Assembly: GCA_964425755.1 (NCBI GenBank)
Contig: CAYRNY010000013.1
Span: 100,021-164,020, forward strand
Reading direction: 5' to 3'
Length of the DNA: 64,000 bases
DNA from: CAYRNY01 sp964425755
GTDB lineage: Bacteria; Chloroflexota; Anaerolineae; Aggregatilineales; Aggregatilineaceae
Below the pieces are notes generated by a model. That model was not told where the DNA came from, did no database searches, and was given only the letters and a program-made list of their open reading frames with translations. The translations under genes were made by a program, and so were the position numbers. Shown in pieces: positions 36,731 to 44,932 of the stretch (its first letter is position 1; each line of letters begins with the position of its first letter).

Positions 36731-37597
36731 CTAGCGCCGCGAGCGTAACTGGCGCGTATGCTGCGGTAGGCGGCGGTGCCACACAAACAGCAACACCAGG
36801 AACAGGTCCAATGCACCAAACGCCAGGATGTACAGTGAGACATGCCGCCAGCCCTGGCTGGGGGCGTTTTGGTCAGCCGACTGCTGCATGAACGCGGTGA
36901 GGTCCGCCTGCTCTTGCGGGGTGAGCGGGCGGGTTTGATACACCGGTACCATCGAGGGGAACGGGATATTGTCCAGCACGGCGCTGAGTCCCGTTGCACC
37001 ACCATACCGCTCGACCGCACGTGTGAGGTCCGGGCCGAGCAGGCCGCCGCCCGGTACGCCCAGCGCGCCCGAGTCGTGGCAGGCGATGCACGCGGTCCCG
37101 CCGTTGCTCAGACGTTGCGCCCCGGTGAACAGGTCACGCCCGGTATCAGGATTTCCGGTTACTGCCTGGACCTGATCCTGGGGCGGCGGGGTGTCCGCTG
37201 CGCCGTCCGCGCTTGCCGCGCCGAGATAGGCCAGCAGCGCGTCGATCTCAGCGGCACTCAGGTTCTGGTTGGGCATCGGGACGTTGTTGTACTGGCGCAG
37301 CAATTCGGTGGCGATGGGATCGCCCTCGGCCAGCATGACGTCCGGCTCTTCGAGCCAGCGCCGCAGCCAGGCGGGATCGCGTTGCTCGGCTACACCCTGC
37401 AAGTCCGGCCCGGACAGGTCGCCGCCGCCGATGGTGTGGCACGACGTGCAGTACTGCTCGAACACCGCGCGCCCTTCCTCGGCGGGTTGGCCGTTTGGCG
37501 CGGCATGCGCGAGCCAGACCGTTTGCAGCAGCACGATGCCGCACATCACCAGCGCGAGCGCTAACCATTTGTGCGTATAACGTGAGGTATTTTGCAT
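36731..37597 (-). CDS. Dihaem cytochrome c with N-terminal signal and C-terminal membrane anchor
   Basis: 288 residues. A signal or anchor sequence (about 10-33, ending H-A-A) precedes two class I cytochrome c domains with haem sites C50-T-S-C53-H54 and C170-I-A-C173-H174. A hydrophobic helix at about 250-272 and a basic tail (R-R-L-P-Q-H-T-R-Q-L-R-S-R-R) follow. The haem domains should face the outside. Its place 33 nt before narG in the operon suggests a NarC-like electron entry or exit point for the nitrate reductase. Confidence 0.88.
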   Translation of the reverse strand: MQNTSRYTHKWLALALVMCGIVLLQTVWLAHAAPNGQPAEEGRAVFEQYCTSCHTIGGGDLSGPDLQGVAEQRDPAWLRRWLEEPDVMLAEGDPIATELLRQYNNVPMPNQNLSAAEIDALLAYLGAASADGAADTPPPQDQVQAVTGNPDTGRDLFTGAQRLSNGGTACIACHDSGALGVPGGGLLGPDLTRAVERYGGATGLSAVLDNIPFPSMVPVYQTRPLTPQEQADLTAFMQQSADQNAPSQGWRHVSLYILAFGALDLFLVLLFVWHRRLPQHTRQLRSRR

Positions 37598-37609
37598 GAG
37601 TACTATTCC

Positions 37610-37996
37610 TCAAATTTCGTTTTCCTGTGCTGTATTGCCCGGTTTCTGGAGTGAAAGCTTACGGATCGTTTCGATCAAGTCGGCGCTGCGTGCGGGCAAT
37701 GTATGCGACGTGTAAACCCGAACGATGTTCTTGCCCGACAGGTCGACCTGGATCACGGGTAGGTCAGGCACATGTTGCAAGATCTGAAATACGAGCGCGT
37801 TCGTGATGGCATCATCGATTTCCTGTGCGGCGAACAGCACGATATCGGGAGCGTATTTGCTCAAATCCGGCAGGGCAAAACCGGATATGGCGCGCGGCCC
37901 GATGAGGGCTATGTCATCCGTCGCGCCCAGCAAGTTCGCCAGCCCTTCACTTAACAATGGATGAGCGCTTAACAGCAGCACACGATGCGTTTGCAT
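37610..37996 (-). CDS. Stand-alone receiver-like protein lacking the phospho-acceptor Asp
   Basis: 128 residues from the ATG at 37996. It begins R-V-L-L-L-S-A-H-P-L-L-S-E-G-L-A-N-L-L, as NarL-type receivers do, but the acidic pair is replaced by S-A and the phosphorylation strand reads P-D-I-V-L-F-A-A-Q-E, with Ala where the acceptor Asp should be. There is no DNA-binding domain. First gene of the nar transcription unit, 12 nt before the cytochrome c. Likely a pseudo-receiver acting by protein contact; partner unknown. Confidence 0.7.
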   Translation of the reverse strand: MQTHRVLLLSAHPLLSEGLANLLGATDDIALIGPRAISGFALPDLSKYAPDIVLFAAQEIDDAITNALVFQILQHVPDLPVIQVDLSGKNIVRVYTSHTLPARSADLIETIRKLSLQKPGNTAQENEI

Positions 37997-38046
37997 AATC
38001 AACTCTCGTGGGTGTTTCCGGCGTACTTGTTGAATGTGCCGAATGA

Positions 38047-38088
38047 AAAGGCTGCCTGAGCTTCGGAAGCAGCATCAGCGCAGCCTTT
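38047..38088 (-). terminator. Intrinsic terminator after the 171-residue membrane protein gene
   Basis: AAAGGCTGC (38047-38055) pairs with GCAGCCTTT (38080-38088), with an inner GCTTC/GAAGC hairpin. On the minus strand the stem ends in CCTTTTCATT. It separates the 38143-39079 genes from the nar unit starting at 37996. Confidence 0.6.
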
Positions 38089-38142
38089 CCGCCACGCAGC
38101 GCGAACACATGTGCCCGGACTGGTTCGCGTCCCCGGTGGGTG

Positions 38143-38658
38143 TCACATATACCGCGCTGCTGCCATCCCGATCACTGCCACAGTCGTCATTACCAAACTG
38201 GCTGGATCGGCCCACCTCATACGTGTCTGCAGCCCGCGCAGTTGCGCCAACTGGTCTTGCGACGGGGGCTGGCCTTGACTCTCCAGTGCGTCCGCCAACT
38301 TACTGATCTTCTCCATCGTTGGGCCGATGACAACACCACCAAACACGAACTCAACTATCCCGGCTGCGCTGCCGATTGACAGCACAACCCCGGCTGTGGA
38401 GCTCATCCAGTCGCTGTTGAAGTGATCCGAAATCCGGTAATAGAGCAGCAGACCGGACACAACCGTCAGCAGCGAGGCAAGCGGCATGACAGAGACAACC
38501 GGGCTGTGTTTCATCAGCCCCCGCATAAACGCCTGCTCCTCTTTCCCTAGCGCCTGCACCGCCGGGCGCAGCATGAACGTTATGAACCAGGCGAAGCCCA
38601 CCCAGACAATGCCGGCGAAGATGTGTACCAGGCGAAGGCCCACCATATACTCGTCCAT
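38143..38658 (-). CDS. Four-helix integral membrane protein (DUF2269/CopD-like)
   Basis: 171 residues with hydrophobic segments at about 8-30, 55-75, 88-110 and 150-170. The first, L-R-L-V-H-I-F-A-G-I-V-W-V-G, has the His-containing pattern of small CopD/DUF2269-type membrane proteins thought to handle haem or metal. ATG at 38658 has AAGGAG. It is cotranscribed with the upstream cytochrome c. Function unknown. Confidence 0.65.
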   Translation of the reverse strand: MDEYMVGLRLVHIFAGIVWVGFAWFITFMLRPAVQALGKEEQAFMRGLMKHSPVVSVMPLASLLTVVSGLLLYYRISDHFNSDWMSSTAGVVLSIGSAAGIVEFVFGGVVIGPTMEKISKLADALESQGQPPSQDQLAQLRGLQTRMRWADPASLVMTTVAVIGMAAARYM

Positions 38659-38683
38659 GTGATCGATCTCCTTTTGCGCGTCA

Positions 38684-39079
38684 CTACATGGTCAATAGAA
38701 AAGCGATCAGATCAGCGATCACCTGCCGGGAGAGCTTCTGGTCATAATCCCCGGGCATGGTGTTGGAGTATCCTTGCACGATGTGCTTGGAGGGCCGCAA
38801 GATGCTGTAAAACGTGTAGTCTTCGGCAGATTGCCGCTTGACACGTGTGCCTGCCGCTGCACCGTATCCCTGGAGCGCAGGTCCTGCGCTCCGCCCGTCG
38901 CCAAGCGCATGGCAGTTCAGACACGACGCCCCGCCGTCAATCGGCTGACTGAATAATTCTGCGCCGCGTGCCGCATCCCCTGGTGGCAGGTCACTGTACG
39001 AGAACTCCAGTTCGTCAGGCGCGCAGGCCGCCAGCAGCGCAACGCTCAACAGTGTCAACAGTACGCAACATGCTTTCAT
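38684..39079 (-). CDS. Cytochrome c lipoprotein (single haem)
   Basis: 131 residues from the ATG at 39079. The signal peptide ends in the lipobox L-L-A-A-C (Cys at about 19), so the protein should be lipid-anchored on the outer face. One haem site, C-L-N-C-H, at about 53-57, is followed by G-P-A-L-Q-G-Y-G and a distal M-P-G-D-Y with the probable Met ligand. Lies 25 nt before the membrane protein gene, near nar; likely a periplasmic-side electron carrier. Confidence 0.85.
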   Translation of the reverse strand: MKACCVLLTLLSVALLAACAPDELEFSYSDLPPGDAARGAELFSQPIDGGASCLNCHALGDGRSAGPALQGYGAAAGTRVKRQSAEDYTFYSILRPSKHIVQGYSNTMPGDYDQKLSRQVIADLIAFLLTM

Positions 39080-39158
39080 GCCCCAGTCCTCACAACCTGA
39101 TTCCAGCTTAGCGACGGCATGCGAAAAATGGAACGTTCGCAGGGCATGATCACGCATG

Positions 39159-39185
39159 AAAAAAGAGCGATCCGTCGATCGCTCT
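39159..39185 (-). terminator. Minus-strand intrinsic terminator upstream of the cytochrome c lipoprotein
   Basis: AGAGCGATC (39164-39172) pairs with GATCGCTCT (39177-39185) around CGTC, and the minus strand continues with a run of six T. There is no minus-strand gene above it, so it may be a leader attenuator of the cytochrome gene (about 80 nt downstream) or block antisense transcripts from the mgtE region. Just beyond it, 39192-39205 holds a perfect palindrome AAGAACTAGTTCTT. Confidence 0.6.
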
Positions 39186-39227
39186 CCGGTGCAGAAGAAC
39201 TAGTTCTTTTTGGAAGCCATTTGAGAG

Positions 39228-39280
39228 GTAAGGGGAATCCCCGTGTCCACCCAGGGAGCACACGGAGATGCTCCCCTACA
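39228..39280. repeat. REP-like GC-rich palindromic repeat
   Basis: The segment runs from GTAAGGGGA to TCCCCTAC and contains GGGGA/TCCCC and GGGAGCA/TGCTCCC stem pairs. It is flanked by non-coding sequence. Its make-up resembles the dispersed GC-rich hairpins at 18054 and 25465. Confidence 0.45.
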
Positions 39281-39314
39281 CAAATCCTTTTCAAACGGCC
39301 CGTGAGCAAATGGG

Positions 39315-39343
39315 TTGACCGTTTCAGTCGTTGTGTGCATAAT
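39315..39343 (+). promoter_or_regulatory. Sigma-70 promoter of mgtE
   Basis: TTGACC (39315-39320) and CATAAT (39338-39343) are 17 bases apart. The start would be near 39350, leaving a leader of about 209 nt before the mgtE ATG. Confidence 0.6.
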
Positions 39344-39349
39344 TTAGTC

Positions 39350-39558
39350 GTTGGCTTAGGGCCATATCTGTAGGTTGAGTCTAAGAAAACGAGATGAACG
39401 ACGATTATCCCTCTCCTAGTCCTGGGCAAGCATCCCAGGAATTAGGCTCCTACAATCGAATCGTCCGTGTCCCTCAGGGGTCCGGTCTCGTGCGTTTGTT
39501 GTTCTGCTGACGTAACCCCCGTGACCTCCGAGGGCCAGGCTTGTGCTCGGAGGTCCGT
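39350..39558 (+). promoter_or_regulatory. Structured mgtE leader with sequestered ribosome binding site (candidate riboswitch)
   Basis: Three nested pairings are visible: GACGATT (39400-39406) with AATCGTC (39459-39465), enclosing CCTA/TAGG (39415-39418, 39443-39446) and CCTGGG/CCCAGG (39421-39426, 39434-39439). At the 3' end GACCTCCGAG (39523-39532) pairs perfectly over 10 bp with CTCGGAGGTC (39546-39555), hiding the GGAGG at 39549-39553 just before ATG 39559. GGGGTC (39477-39482) could instead pair with GACCTC (39523-39528) and free the site. I do not see a full M-box consensus, so the ligand, Mg2+ by gene context, is inference. Confidence 0.6.
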
Positions 39559-40908
39559 ATGGAAGCTCCCATTCTGGATGACATCTTGGCGCGCGTGCGT
39601 GCTGCGTTGGAGCGCGATGATATCGGCGCGGCAACCGCCATTATTGAAGACTTGCGTCCGCATGATCAGGCCGAGGTCTTTTCCGAACTGGCTGACGAAG
39701 ACCAGATCACGTTGCTGCCTGAACTCAATCCGCCCGACTCGGCGGACATCCTGGAAAAGCTCGCCGATCAAGATGCCGCCGATATCGTCGCCCACCTGCC
39801 GACCGCGACGCTGATTCGCATCGTTGAAGCGATGGAACCCGATGAAGCTGCTGACCTGCTGGGCGACATTGCCCCAGAGCAGGCGCAAACGGTGTTATCC
39901 GGCTTAACCAATGCGGAGGAAATTCAGCCGCTCCTGCTGCACCCGGATCACACCGCCGGCGGATTAATGACTTCCGAGTTCCTGGCGCTGCGCGTTCGGA
40001 CGTCGGCTGCCGAAGCGCTGGCGGCTATTCGTGCCTGGAAGCCTGAAGCCGAGAATATTTACTATCTCTTCGTGGTGGATGCACTGTCCCGGCTGGTGGG
40101 TGTGGTTAATTTGCGGCAGATCATTATCGCCAGCCCGGATACGGTCATGCAGGATATCATGGACCCTGAAGTCATCAGCGTGAATGCCGACGCCGACCAG
40201 GAGGAGTGCGCCCGGTTGATGTCCCGGTATGACTTGCTGACACTTCCCGTGATCGACGCTGAGCGAAAACTGCTGGGCGTGGTCACGATTGACGACGTGG
40301 TCGATGTGCTGGTTGAGGAAGCGACGGAAGATTTCCAGCGCATGGGCGGTGCTTCGCCGCTTGAACGTTCGTACCTGGACAGCAGCGTGTTTCGCGTGAT
40401 GCGGAGTCGAGTCAACTGGCTGCTGCTGCTGTTCCTGACCGAGAGCCTGACCGGTTCCGTGCTGCGCATGTTCGAGGCTGAGCTGGAAGCGGCGGTCGCG
40501 CTCACGTTCTTCATCCCGTTGTTGATCGGCACGGGCGGCAACGCCGGGACTCAGACGACCAGCACGATCATTCGCGCCCTGGCGGTGGACGATATCGATT
40601 GGTCCGACGCGCTGCGTTCGTTGTGGCACGAATTCCGGGTAGGGATTCTGCTGGGGCTGGCGATGGCCGTGGCGGCTTTCATCCGTGCCCTGACCTGGGG
40701 GACCTCGGACGAATTGGCGATTTCTGTTGCGTTGGCTATTTTGGCAATTGTCATGTGGGCAAATATACTTGGGTCTTTGCTGCCCCTGTTTGCCGTGCGG
40801 TTGAAGATCGATCCGACCGTGATGTCGGGGCCGGTGATGGCGACCCTGGTAGACGCTACCGGCCTGTTCATCTATCTCACTGTCGCCCGTATCGTGATGG
40901 GATTATAA
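39559..40908 (+). CDS. mgtE: Magnesium transporter MgtE
   Basis: 449 residues from the ATG at 39559 (GGAGG five bases upstream). An acidic, helical N-domain (about 5-130) and paired CBS domains (about 135-255) form the cytosolic Mg2+ sensor. Five membrane helices follow, with the pore motif G-T-G-G-N-A-G-T-Q-T at about 335-344. It takes up Mg2+ as a dimeric channel gated by cytosolic Mg2+. The leader suggests a second layer of control at translation. Confidence 0.95.
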   Translation: MEAPILDDILARVRAALERDDIGAATAIIEDLRPHDQAEVFSELADEDQITLLPELNPPDSADILEKLADQDAADIVAHLPTATLIRIVEAMEPDEAADLLGDIAPEQAQTVLSGLTNAEEIQPLLLHPDHTAGGLMTSEFLALRVRTSAAEALAAIRAWKPEAENIYYLFVVDALSRLVGVVNLRQIIIASPDTVMQDIMDPEVISVNADADQEECARLMSRYDLLTLPVIDAERKLLGVVTIDDVVDVLVEEATEDFQRMGGASPLERSYLDSSVFRVMRSRVNWLLLLFLTESLTGSVLRMFEAELEAAVALTFFIPLLIGTGGNAGTQTTSTIIRALAVDDIDWSDALRSLWHEFRVGILLGLAMAVAAFIRALTWGTSDELAISVALAILAIVMWANILGSLLPLFAVRLKIDPTVMSGPVMATLVDATGLFIYLTVARIVMGL

Positions 40909-40919
40909 GGGATAACTGT

Positions 40920-41144
40920 ATGCCCAAAGAAGTGAAGATTATAGCCAACCGGTTGTTGGGCAAAGCGTGGGCGGATTTTGAGCAGCAGGTAGCTCAATAC
41001 CTGAGTGCGGGCTGGGTTGTGATCGGATTTTCAACCAACCGGGACATGGAGTCTGGCGACATTGTGTACGTGATGTTACAGCGCGATGAACCCGAAGCTC
41101 ACTCCAACTCTCAACAGGTTGGCCAGCAGCCGTCTGCTGAGTAA
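40920..41144 (+). CDS. Small hypothetical protein (74 residues)
   Basis: Starts at ATG 40920, 11 nt after the mgtE stop. A basic, amphipathic beginning (M-P-K-E-V-K-I-I-A-N-R-L-L-G-K-A-W) is followed by a beta-like core (G-W-V-V-I-G-F-S, D-I-V-Y-V-M-L-Q) and a polar Gln/Ser/Glu tail. No cysteines or membrane segment. It is followed after 28 nt by the ABC permease, so it is probably co-expressed with both. Not recognised. Confidence 0.6.
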   Translation: MPKEVKIIANRLLGKAWADFEQQVAQYLSAGWVVIGFSTNRDMESGDIVYVMLQRDEPEAHSNSQQVGQQPSAE

Positions 41145-41172
41145 CCTTGGGTGAAAACGGAGCTACGAACGC

Positions 41173-42906
41173 ATGCTGAATCTTTTTCACGGTATCTTCA
41201 AGGTCCAGCAACCCACCCAGCGCGCCTTCGGCTGGGCCGACGTGATCGTAATCGTGATGGTCGTGGTGGTGATCTATGCGGGCGTGCGGCTGGCACTTGA
41301 CACTCCGACAGAAATCGAAGGGCCCCCTATCTCCCTGGCGCCCGAGGTGCTGCCATACTACGCGATCCGGTCGGTGGGGCGTATGACAGCGGCTTACGCG
41401 CTATCGATTGTTTTTGCGCTGATCTACGGGCGAATCGCCGCATATAACCGGTTAGCCGAACAGGTGTTAATGCCGCTGCTGGATGTGCTGCAAAGCGTGC
41501 CGATCCTGTCGTTCCTACCCGTTGTGCTGCTCAGCCTGAGCGCAGTGCTACCCCAGGCTACAGCGGCGGAGTTGGCTTCCATCGTCCTCATCTTCACCAG
41601 TCAGGTCTGGAACCTGGTCTTTGTCTGGTACCAATCGCTGACGACCATCCCTGGCGAACTCAACGAAGCTTCGGCTATCTTCCGTTTTAACACCTGGATG
41701 CGCCTCCGGACGTTAGAACTGCCGTTTGCCGCCATTGGCCTGCTGTGGAACAGCATGATGAGTTGGGCTGGGGGTTGGTTTTTCCTGATGGCCGCTGAAA
41801 TCTTCACCGTCGGCGAGAAGGACTTCCGCCTGTTGGGGCTGGGCGCCTACCTGCAAGAAGCCGCCAATCAGGAAGACTATCGCGCGATTGGATTGGGCAT
41901 CGCGACGCTGGTGTTGGTCATCGTGTTGCTGGATCAGTTGGTCTGGCGACCGCTGCTGGCCTGGGCCGACCGGTTCAAGCTGGAAATGACCGAAAGCGAC
42001 AACCCGCCTACCTCGTGGTTCTATGATGTACTGCGCGCGGCACGTCTCACCCATTGGCTGGACCGACGTGTGCGTCAGCCGTTAGCGCGGGCACTGGACG
42101 CACTGTTTGTCCGTTCCCGCCTGGTCACTTTCTCGCTCAATGGTGCCAAGCGCCAGTCAAGACGCCCCTGGGTGGGGTACATCATCATGATTGTCGTGGG
42201 GCCGGGGCTGGTCTACGGCCTGATCCAGACCGGGCAGATGCTGGTTGAGGTTCCGGCGGATCAATGGGCTGACATCGGCATGGGGACGGTTGTGACTCTG
42301 CTGCGGGTCATGATCGCGTTGCTGATCGCCCTGGGCTGGACGATCCCGGTCGGGGTGCTCATCGGCACCAATCCGCGTATCTCAACGGTGTTGCAGCCGG
42401 TCGTCCAGATCACAGCGTCGATTCCGGCTACCGCGTTATTTCCAGTGATGCTGCTGGTTGTCTTGCCCTTACCTGCCGGGACGAATATTGCCGCGGTGCT
42501 GCTGATGCTCACCGGTACGCAGTGGTATTTGCTGTTCAACGTCATCGCCGGGGCATCCGCGATACCGCAAGACCTCAAGTTTACCAGCACGCTGCTCCGG
42601 CTGGGTCGATGGGAGCGGTGGCGAACGCTGATCTTGCCTGCCCTGTTCCCCTACATCATCACCGGAGCGATCACGGCCAGCGGTGGGGCATGGAACGCCA
42701 GCATCGTGGCCGAGTATTTTCGGCTCGGCGGCACCACCTACCAGTTGACGGGGGTTGGGGCGGTGATTGCCGATGCCACTGCCATGGGGGATTTTCACCT
42801 GCTGCTGGCTTCGACGTTGAGCATGATCCTGACCGTAGTACTGATCAATCGCCTGTTCTGGCGGCGGCTGTACCGCCGGGCCGAAGAGCAGTTTCGAATG
42901 GAGTAG
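41173..42906 (+). CDS. ABC transporter permease, two fused NrtB/SsuC-type permease domains
   Basis: 577 residues. Two homologous binding-protein-dependent permease domains, about 60-250 and 340-565, are fused. Each has the cytosolic coupling loop, S-L-T-T-I-P-G-E-L-N-E-A-S in the first and A-G-A-S-A-I-P-Q-D-L in the second, with extra membrane helices at the N-terminus and between domains. The family carries nitrate, sulfonate, taurine or bicarbonate. It overlaps nothing and precedes its ATPase by 3 nt. No substrate-binding protein is nearby. Confidence 0.87.
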   Translation: MLNLFHGIFKVQQPTQRAFGWADVIVIVMVVVVIYAGVRLALDTPTEIEGPPISLAPEVLPYYAIRSVGRMTAAYALSIVFALIYGRIAAYNRLAEQVLMPLLDVLQSVPILSFLPVVLLSLSAVLPQATAAELASIVLIFTSQVWNLVFVWYQSLTTIPGELNEASAIFRFNTWMRLRTLELPFAAIGLLWNSMMSWAGGWFFLMAAEIFTVGEKDFRLLGLGAYLQEAANQEDYRAIGLGIATLVLVIVLLDQLVWRPLLAWADRFKLEMTESDNPPTSWFYDVLRAARLTHWLDRRVRQPLARALDALFVRSRLVTFSLNGAKRQSRRPWVGYIIMIVVGPGLVYGLIQTGQMLVEVPADQWADIGMGTVVTLLRVMIALLIALGWTIPVGVLIGTNPRISTVLQPVVQITASIPATALFPVMLLVVLPLPAGTNIAAVLLMLTGTQWYLLFNVIAGASAIPQDLKFTSTLLRLGRWERWRTLILPALFPYIITGAITASGGAWNASIVAEYFRLGGTTYQLTGVGAVIADATAMGDFHLLLASTLSMILTVVLINRLFWRRLYRRAEEQFRME

Positions 42907-42909
42907 GCC

Positions 42910-44223
42910 ATGACCGGACACTTGTTGGAACTCAAAAGCATTACACAGAAATACGGGCGTGGCGAGCGTCGTTTCACGGCAGTTGACAATGTGAATCTCA
43001 CCATCGACGAGGGCGAATTCGTGGCGCTGCTCGGCCCGTCCGGGTGTGGCAAAAGCACGCTGCTGCGCATCATCACCGGCCTCAACCGGCCTGTGGAAGG
43101 CCAGGTCTTGTATCGTGGCAAGCCGCTCGAAGGGGTGAATCCGCACGCGACCATCGTCTTTCAGACCTTCGCCCTGTTCCCGTGGCTGACGGTGCAGCAG
43201 AACGTTGAAGTGGCCCTCAAGGCGCGCGGTGTGCCACCCAACGTGCGGTCAGTGCGTTCCATCGATCTGTTGGACATGGTGGGTCTGGACGGGTTTGAAA
43301 CGGCGTTCCCGCGCGAGCTGTCGGGCGGGATGCGGCAGAAGGTTGGCTTTGCGCGAGCGATGGCGGTGGAGCCGGAGCTGCTGTGTCTGGATGAAGCGTT
43401 TTCGGCCCTGGACGTGCTCAGCGCCGAGTCGCTGCGCGGTGAGTTGCTCGAATTGTGGACCGGTGGGGCGATCCCGACTAAGGCGATCCTGATGGTCACA
43501 CACAATATCGAAGAGGCGGTTTTGATGGCTGACCGCGTGGTGGTGATGGATAAGCAGCCGGGGCGGGTGATCGCCGACCAGAAGATCTCGCTAACCCACC
43601 CACGCCAGCGCAAATCACCCGAATTCCTGGACGTGCTCGACCGCGTCTACGCGCTGCTGGCCGGTCAGACCCAGCCGGAGCACATCGAACTGGGAACCGC
43701 ACCCGGCGAAGCCGGGCGCACGCGCGCGCTGCCGGACATCTCGGTAGGTGAACTGGCGGGTCTGCTGGAATTCCTGGACGAAATGCCCAACGACCGGATG
43801 GACGTCTACCGGCTGGAGCAGGAACTCAATTTGGGGACCACCGCCGTGCTGCAATTGACGGAGGCAGCGGAGCTGCTGGGCTTTGCGACGATTGCCAAAG
43901 GCGACATCACCCTGACGCCGCTGGGGGAGACTTTCGCCGAAGCCCGAATTCTGGCGCGTAAGGAAATTTTTGCGACCCGCATCCGGCGCCTGCCGATGTT
44001 CAAGTGGCTACTCGCTATGTTGGACGCTGCCGACAAAGGACAGTTGGACCGGGACGTGATCCGGTTGGCGCTGGAGCTCGAGTTCTCCCCGGAAGACGCC
44101 GCACGCCAGGTCGAGCTGGCGATCAACTGGGGACGGTACGCCGAGTTGCTCGCCTATGACGACAGCACGGAGACGATTTACCGGGAAACGGCAGAAGTCG
44201 CAGCCGCGCCGCCCGCGATGTGA
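42910..44223 (+). CDS. ABC transporter ATPase with C-terminal AAA-associated domain
   Basis: 437 residues. Walker A G-P-S-G-C-G-K-S-T at 42-50, signature L-S-G-G-M-R-Q at 137-143, Walker B L-L-C-L-D-E at 157-162 and the switch His in V-T-H-N-I-E-E-A. The nucleotide domain is of the NrtD/SsuB type. The last 165 residues form a separate helical domain like the one found with this fused-permease system; it may sense an intracellular signal. Partner of the preceding permease; nitrate is a reasonable substrate guess because nar genes are near. Confidence 0.88.
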   Translation: MTGHLLELKSITQKYGRGERRFTAVDNVNLTIDEGEFVALLGPSGCGKSTLLRIITGLNRPVEGQVLYRGKPLEGVNPHATIVFQTFALFPWLTVQQNVEVALKARGVPPNVRSVRSIDLLDMVGLDGFETAFPRELSGGMRQKVGFARAMAVEPELLCLDEAFSALDVLSAESLRGELLELWTGGAIPTKAILMVTHNIEEAVLMADRVVVMDKQPGRVIADQKISLTHPRQRKSPEFLDVLDRVYALLAGQTQPEHIELGTAPGEAGRTRALPDISVGELAGLLEFLDEMPNDRMDVYRLEQELNLGTTAVLQLTEAAELLGFATIAKGDITLTPLGETFAEARILARKEIFATRIRRLPMFKWLLAMLDAADKGQLDRDVIRLALELEFSPEDAARQVELAINWGRYAELLAYDDSTETIYRETAEVAAAPPAM

Positions 44224-44261
44224 GGGTGTCATTGTTCCTATCGGTACGGAGAAAGAGTTGT

Positions 44262-44915
44262 TTACAGCAAGCCTTTATAGCGCGCATATCTGGCGGCCTC
44301 GTGGCGGCTGTTGACGTGCAGCTTGGCGAGGATGTTCCGCATGTGGCTTTTGACGGTATGCACACTGATGCTGAGCCGGTCGGCGATCTCTTTGTCGCTC
44401 GCGCCGGTGGCGACCTGTGACAAGACTTCCTGCTCGCGGAACGTCAGCGCCTCGACCGGGTTGCCGTCCTCATCAGGAAGATTGCGGCTCAGCCGGCGGA
44501 ATTCTTCGAGCATATACCCGGCCAGCACCGGCGTGATAGCCGCTTCGCCGCGCAGCGCGCCGCGTATCAAATGCAGCATCGTCTCGGAGCGAATGTTCTT
44601 GAGCAAGTAGCCCTGCGCGCCGCTTTTGATCGCCTCGAACAACTTCTCCTCGTCATTGTGAACCGTGAGCACCACGATCACGGCCTCAGGCAGGGCTTCC
44701 CTGATCTTACGCGTCGCTTCCAGCCCGTCACCGCCGGGCATGGTGATGTCCATCAGGATCAGGTCCGGTTTCAGTTCTTGCGCCTTGACCAATGCTTCCA
44801 GGCCGTCATCGGCCTGCCCAACAATGACCATGTCAGGCTGGCCCGCGATGATACTCGCTAGCCCTTCGCGAAACAGGGCATGATCGTCGGCTAACAGAAC
44901 GCGAATAGGGTCCAT
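44262..44915 (-). CDS. NarL/FixJ-type response regulator
   Basis: 217 residues from the ATG at 44915. The receiver has D10-D11 and acceptor D56 in L-I-L-M-D-I-T-M-P, with Thr (V-V-L-T-V-H) and Lys (G-Y-L-L-K-N) in place. The LuxR-type HTH follows (L-T-F-R-E-Q-E-V-L, K-E-I-A-D-R-L-S-I-S-V-H-T-V-K-S-H). It follows the histidine kinase by 17 nt; the pair should phosphorylate one another. Close to nar, so it may be the nitrate- or redox-responsive activator, but no target sites were located. Confidence 0.92.
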   Translation of the reverse strand: MDPIRVLLADDHALFREGLASIIAGQPDMVIVGQADDGLEALVKAQELKPDLILMDITMPGGDGLEATRKIREALPEAVIVVLTVHNDEEKLFEAIKSGAQGYLLKNIRSETMLHLIRGALRGEAAITPVLAGYMLEEFRRLSRNLPDEDGNPVEALTFREQEVLSQVATGASDKEIADRLSISVHTVKSHMRNILAKLHVNSRHEAARYARYKGLL

Positions 44916-44932
44916 TTTCAAAACTCCATTGG

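Noticed and set aside
39350..39558. Canonical M-box (ykoK) Mg2+ riboswitch.
   Set aside because: Only the short run AGGCTCCTA resembles the M-box core; the other conserved blocks were not found, so I list it only as a candidate structured leader.
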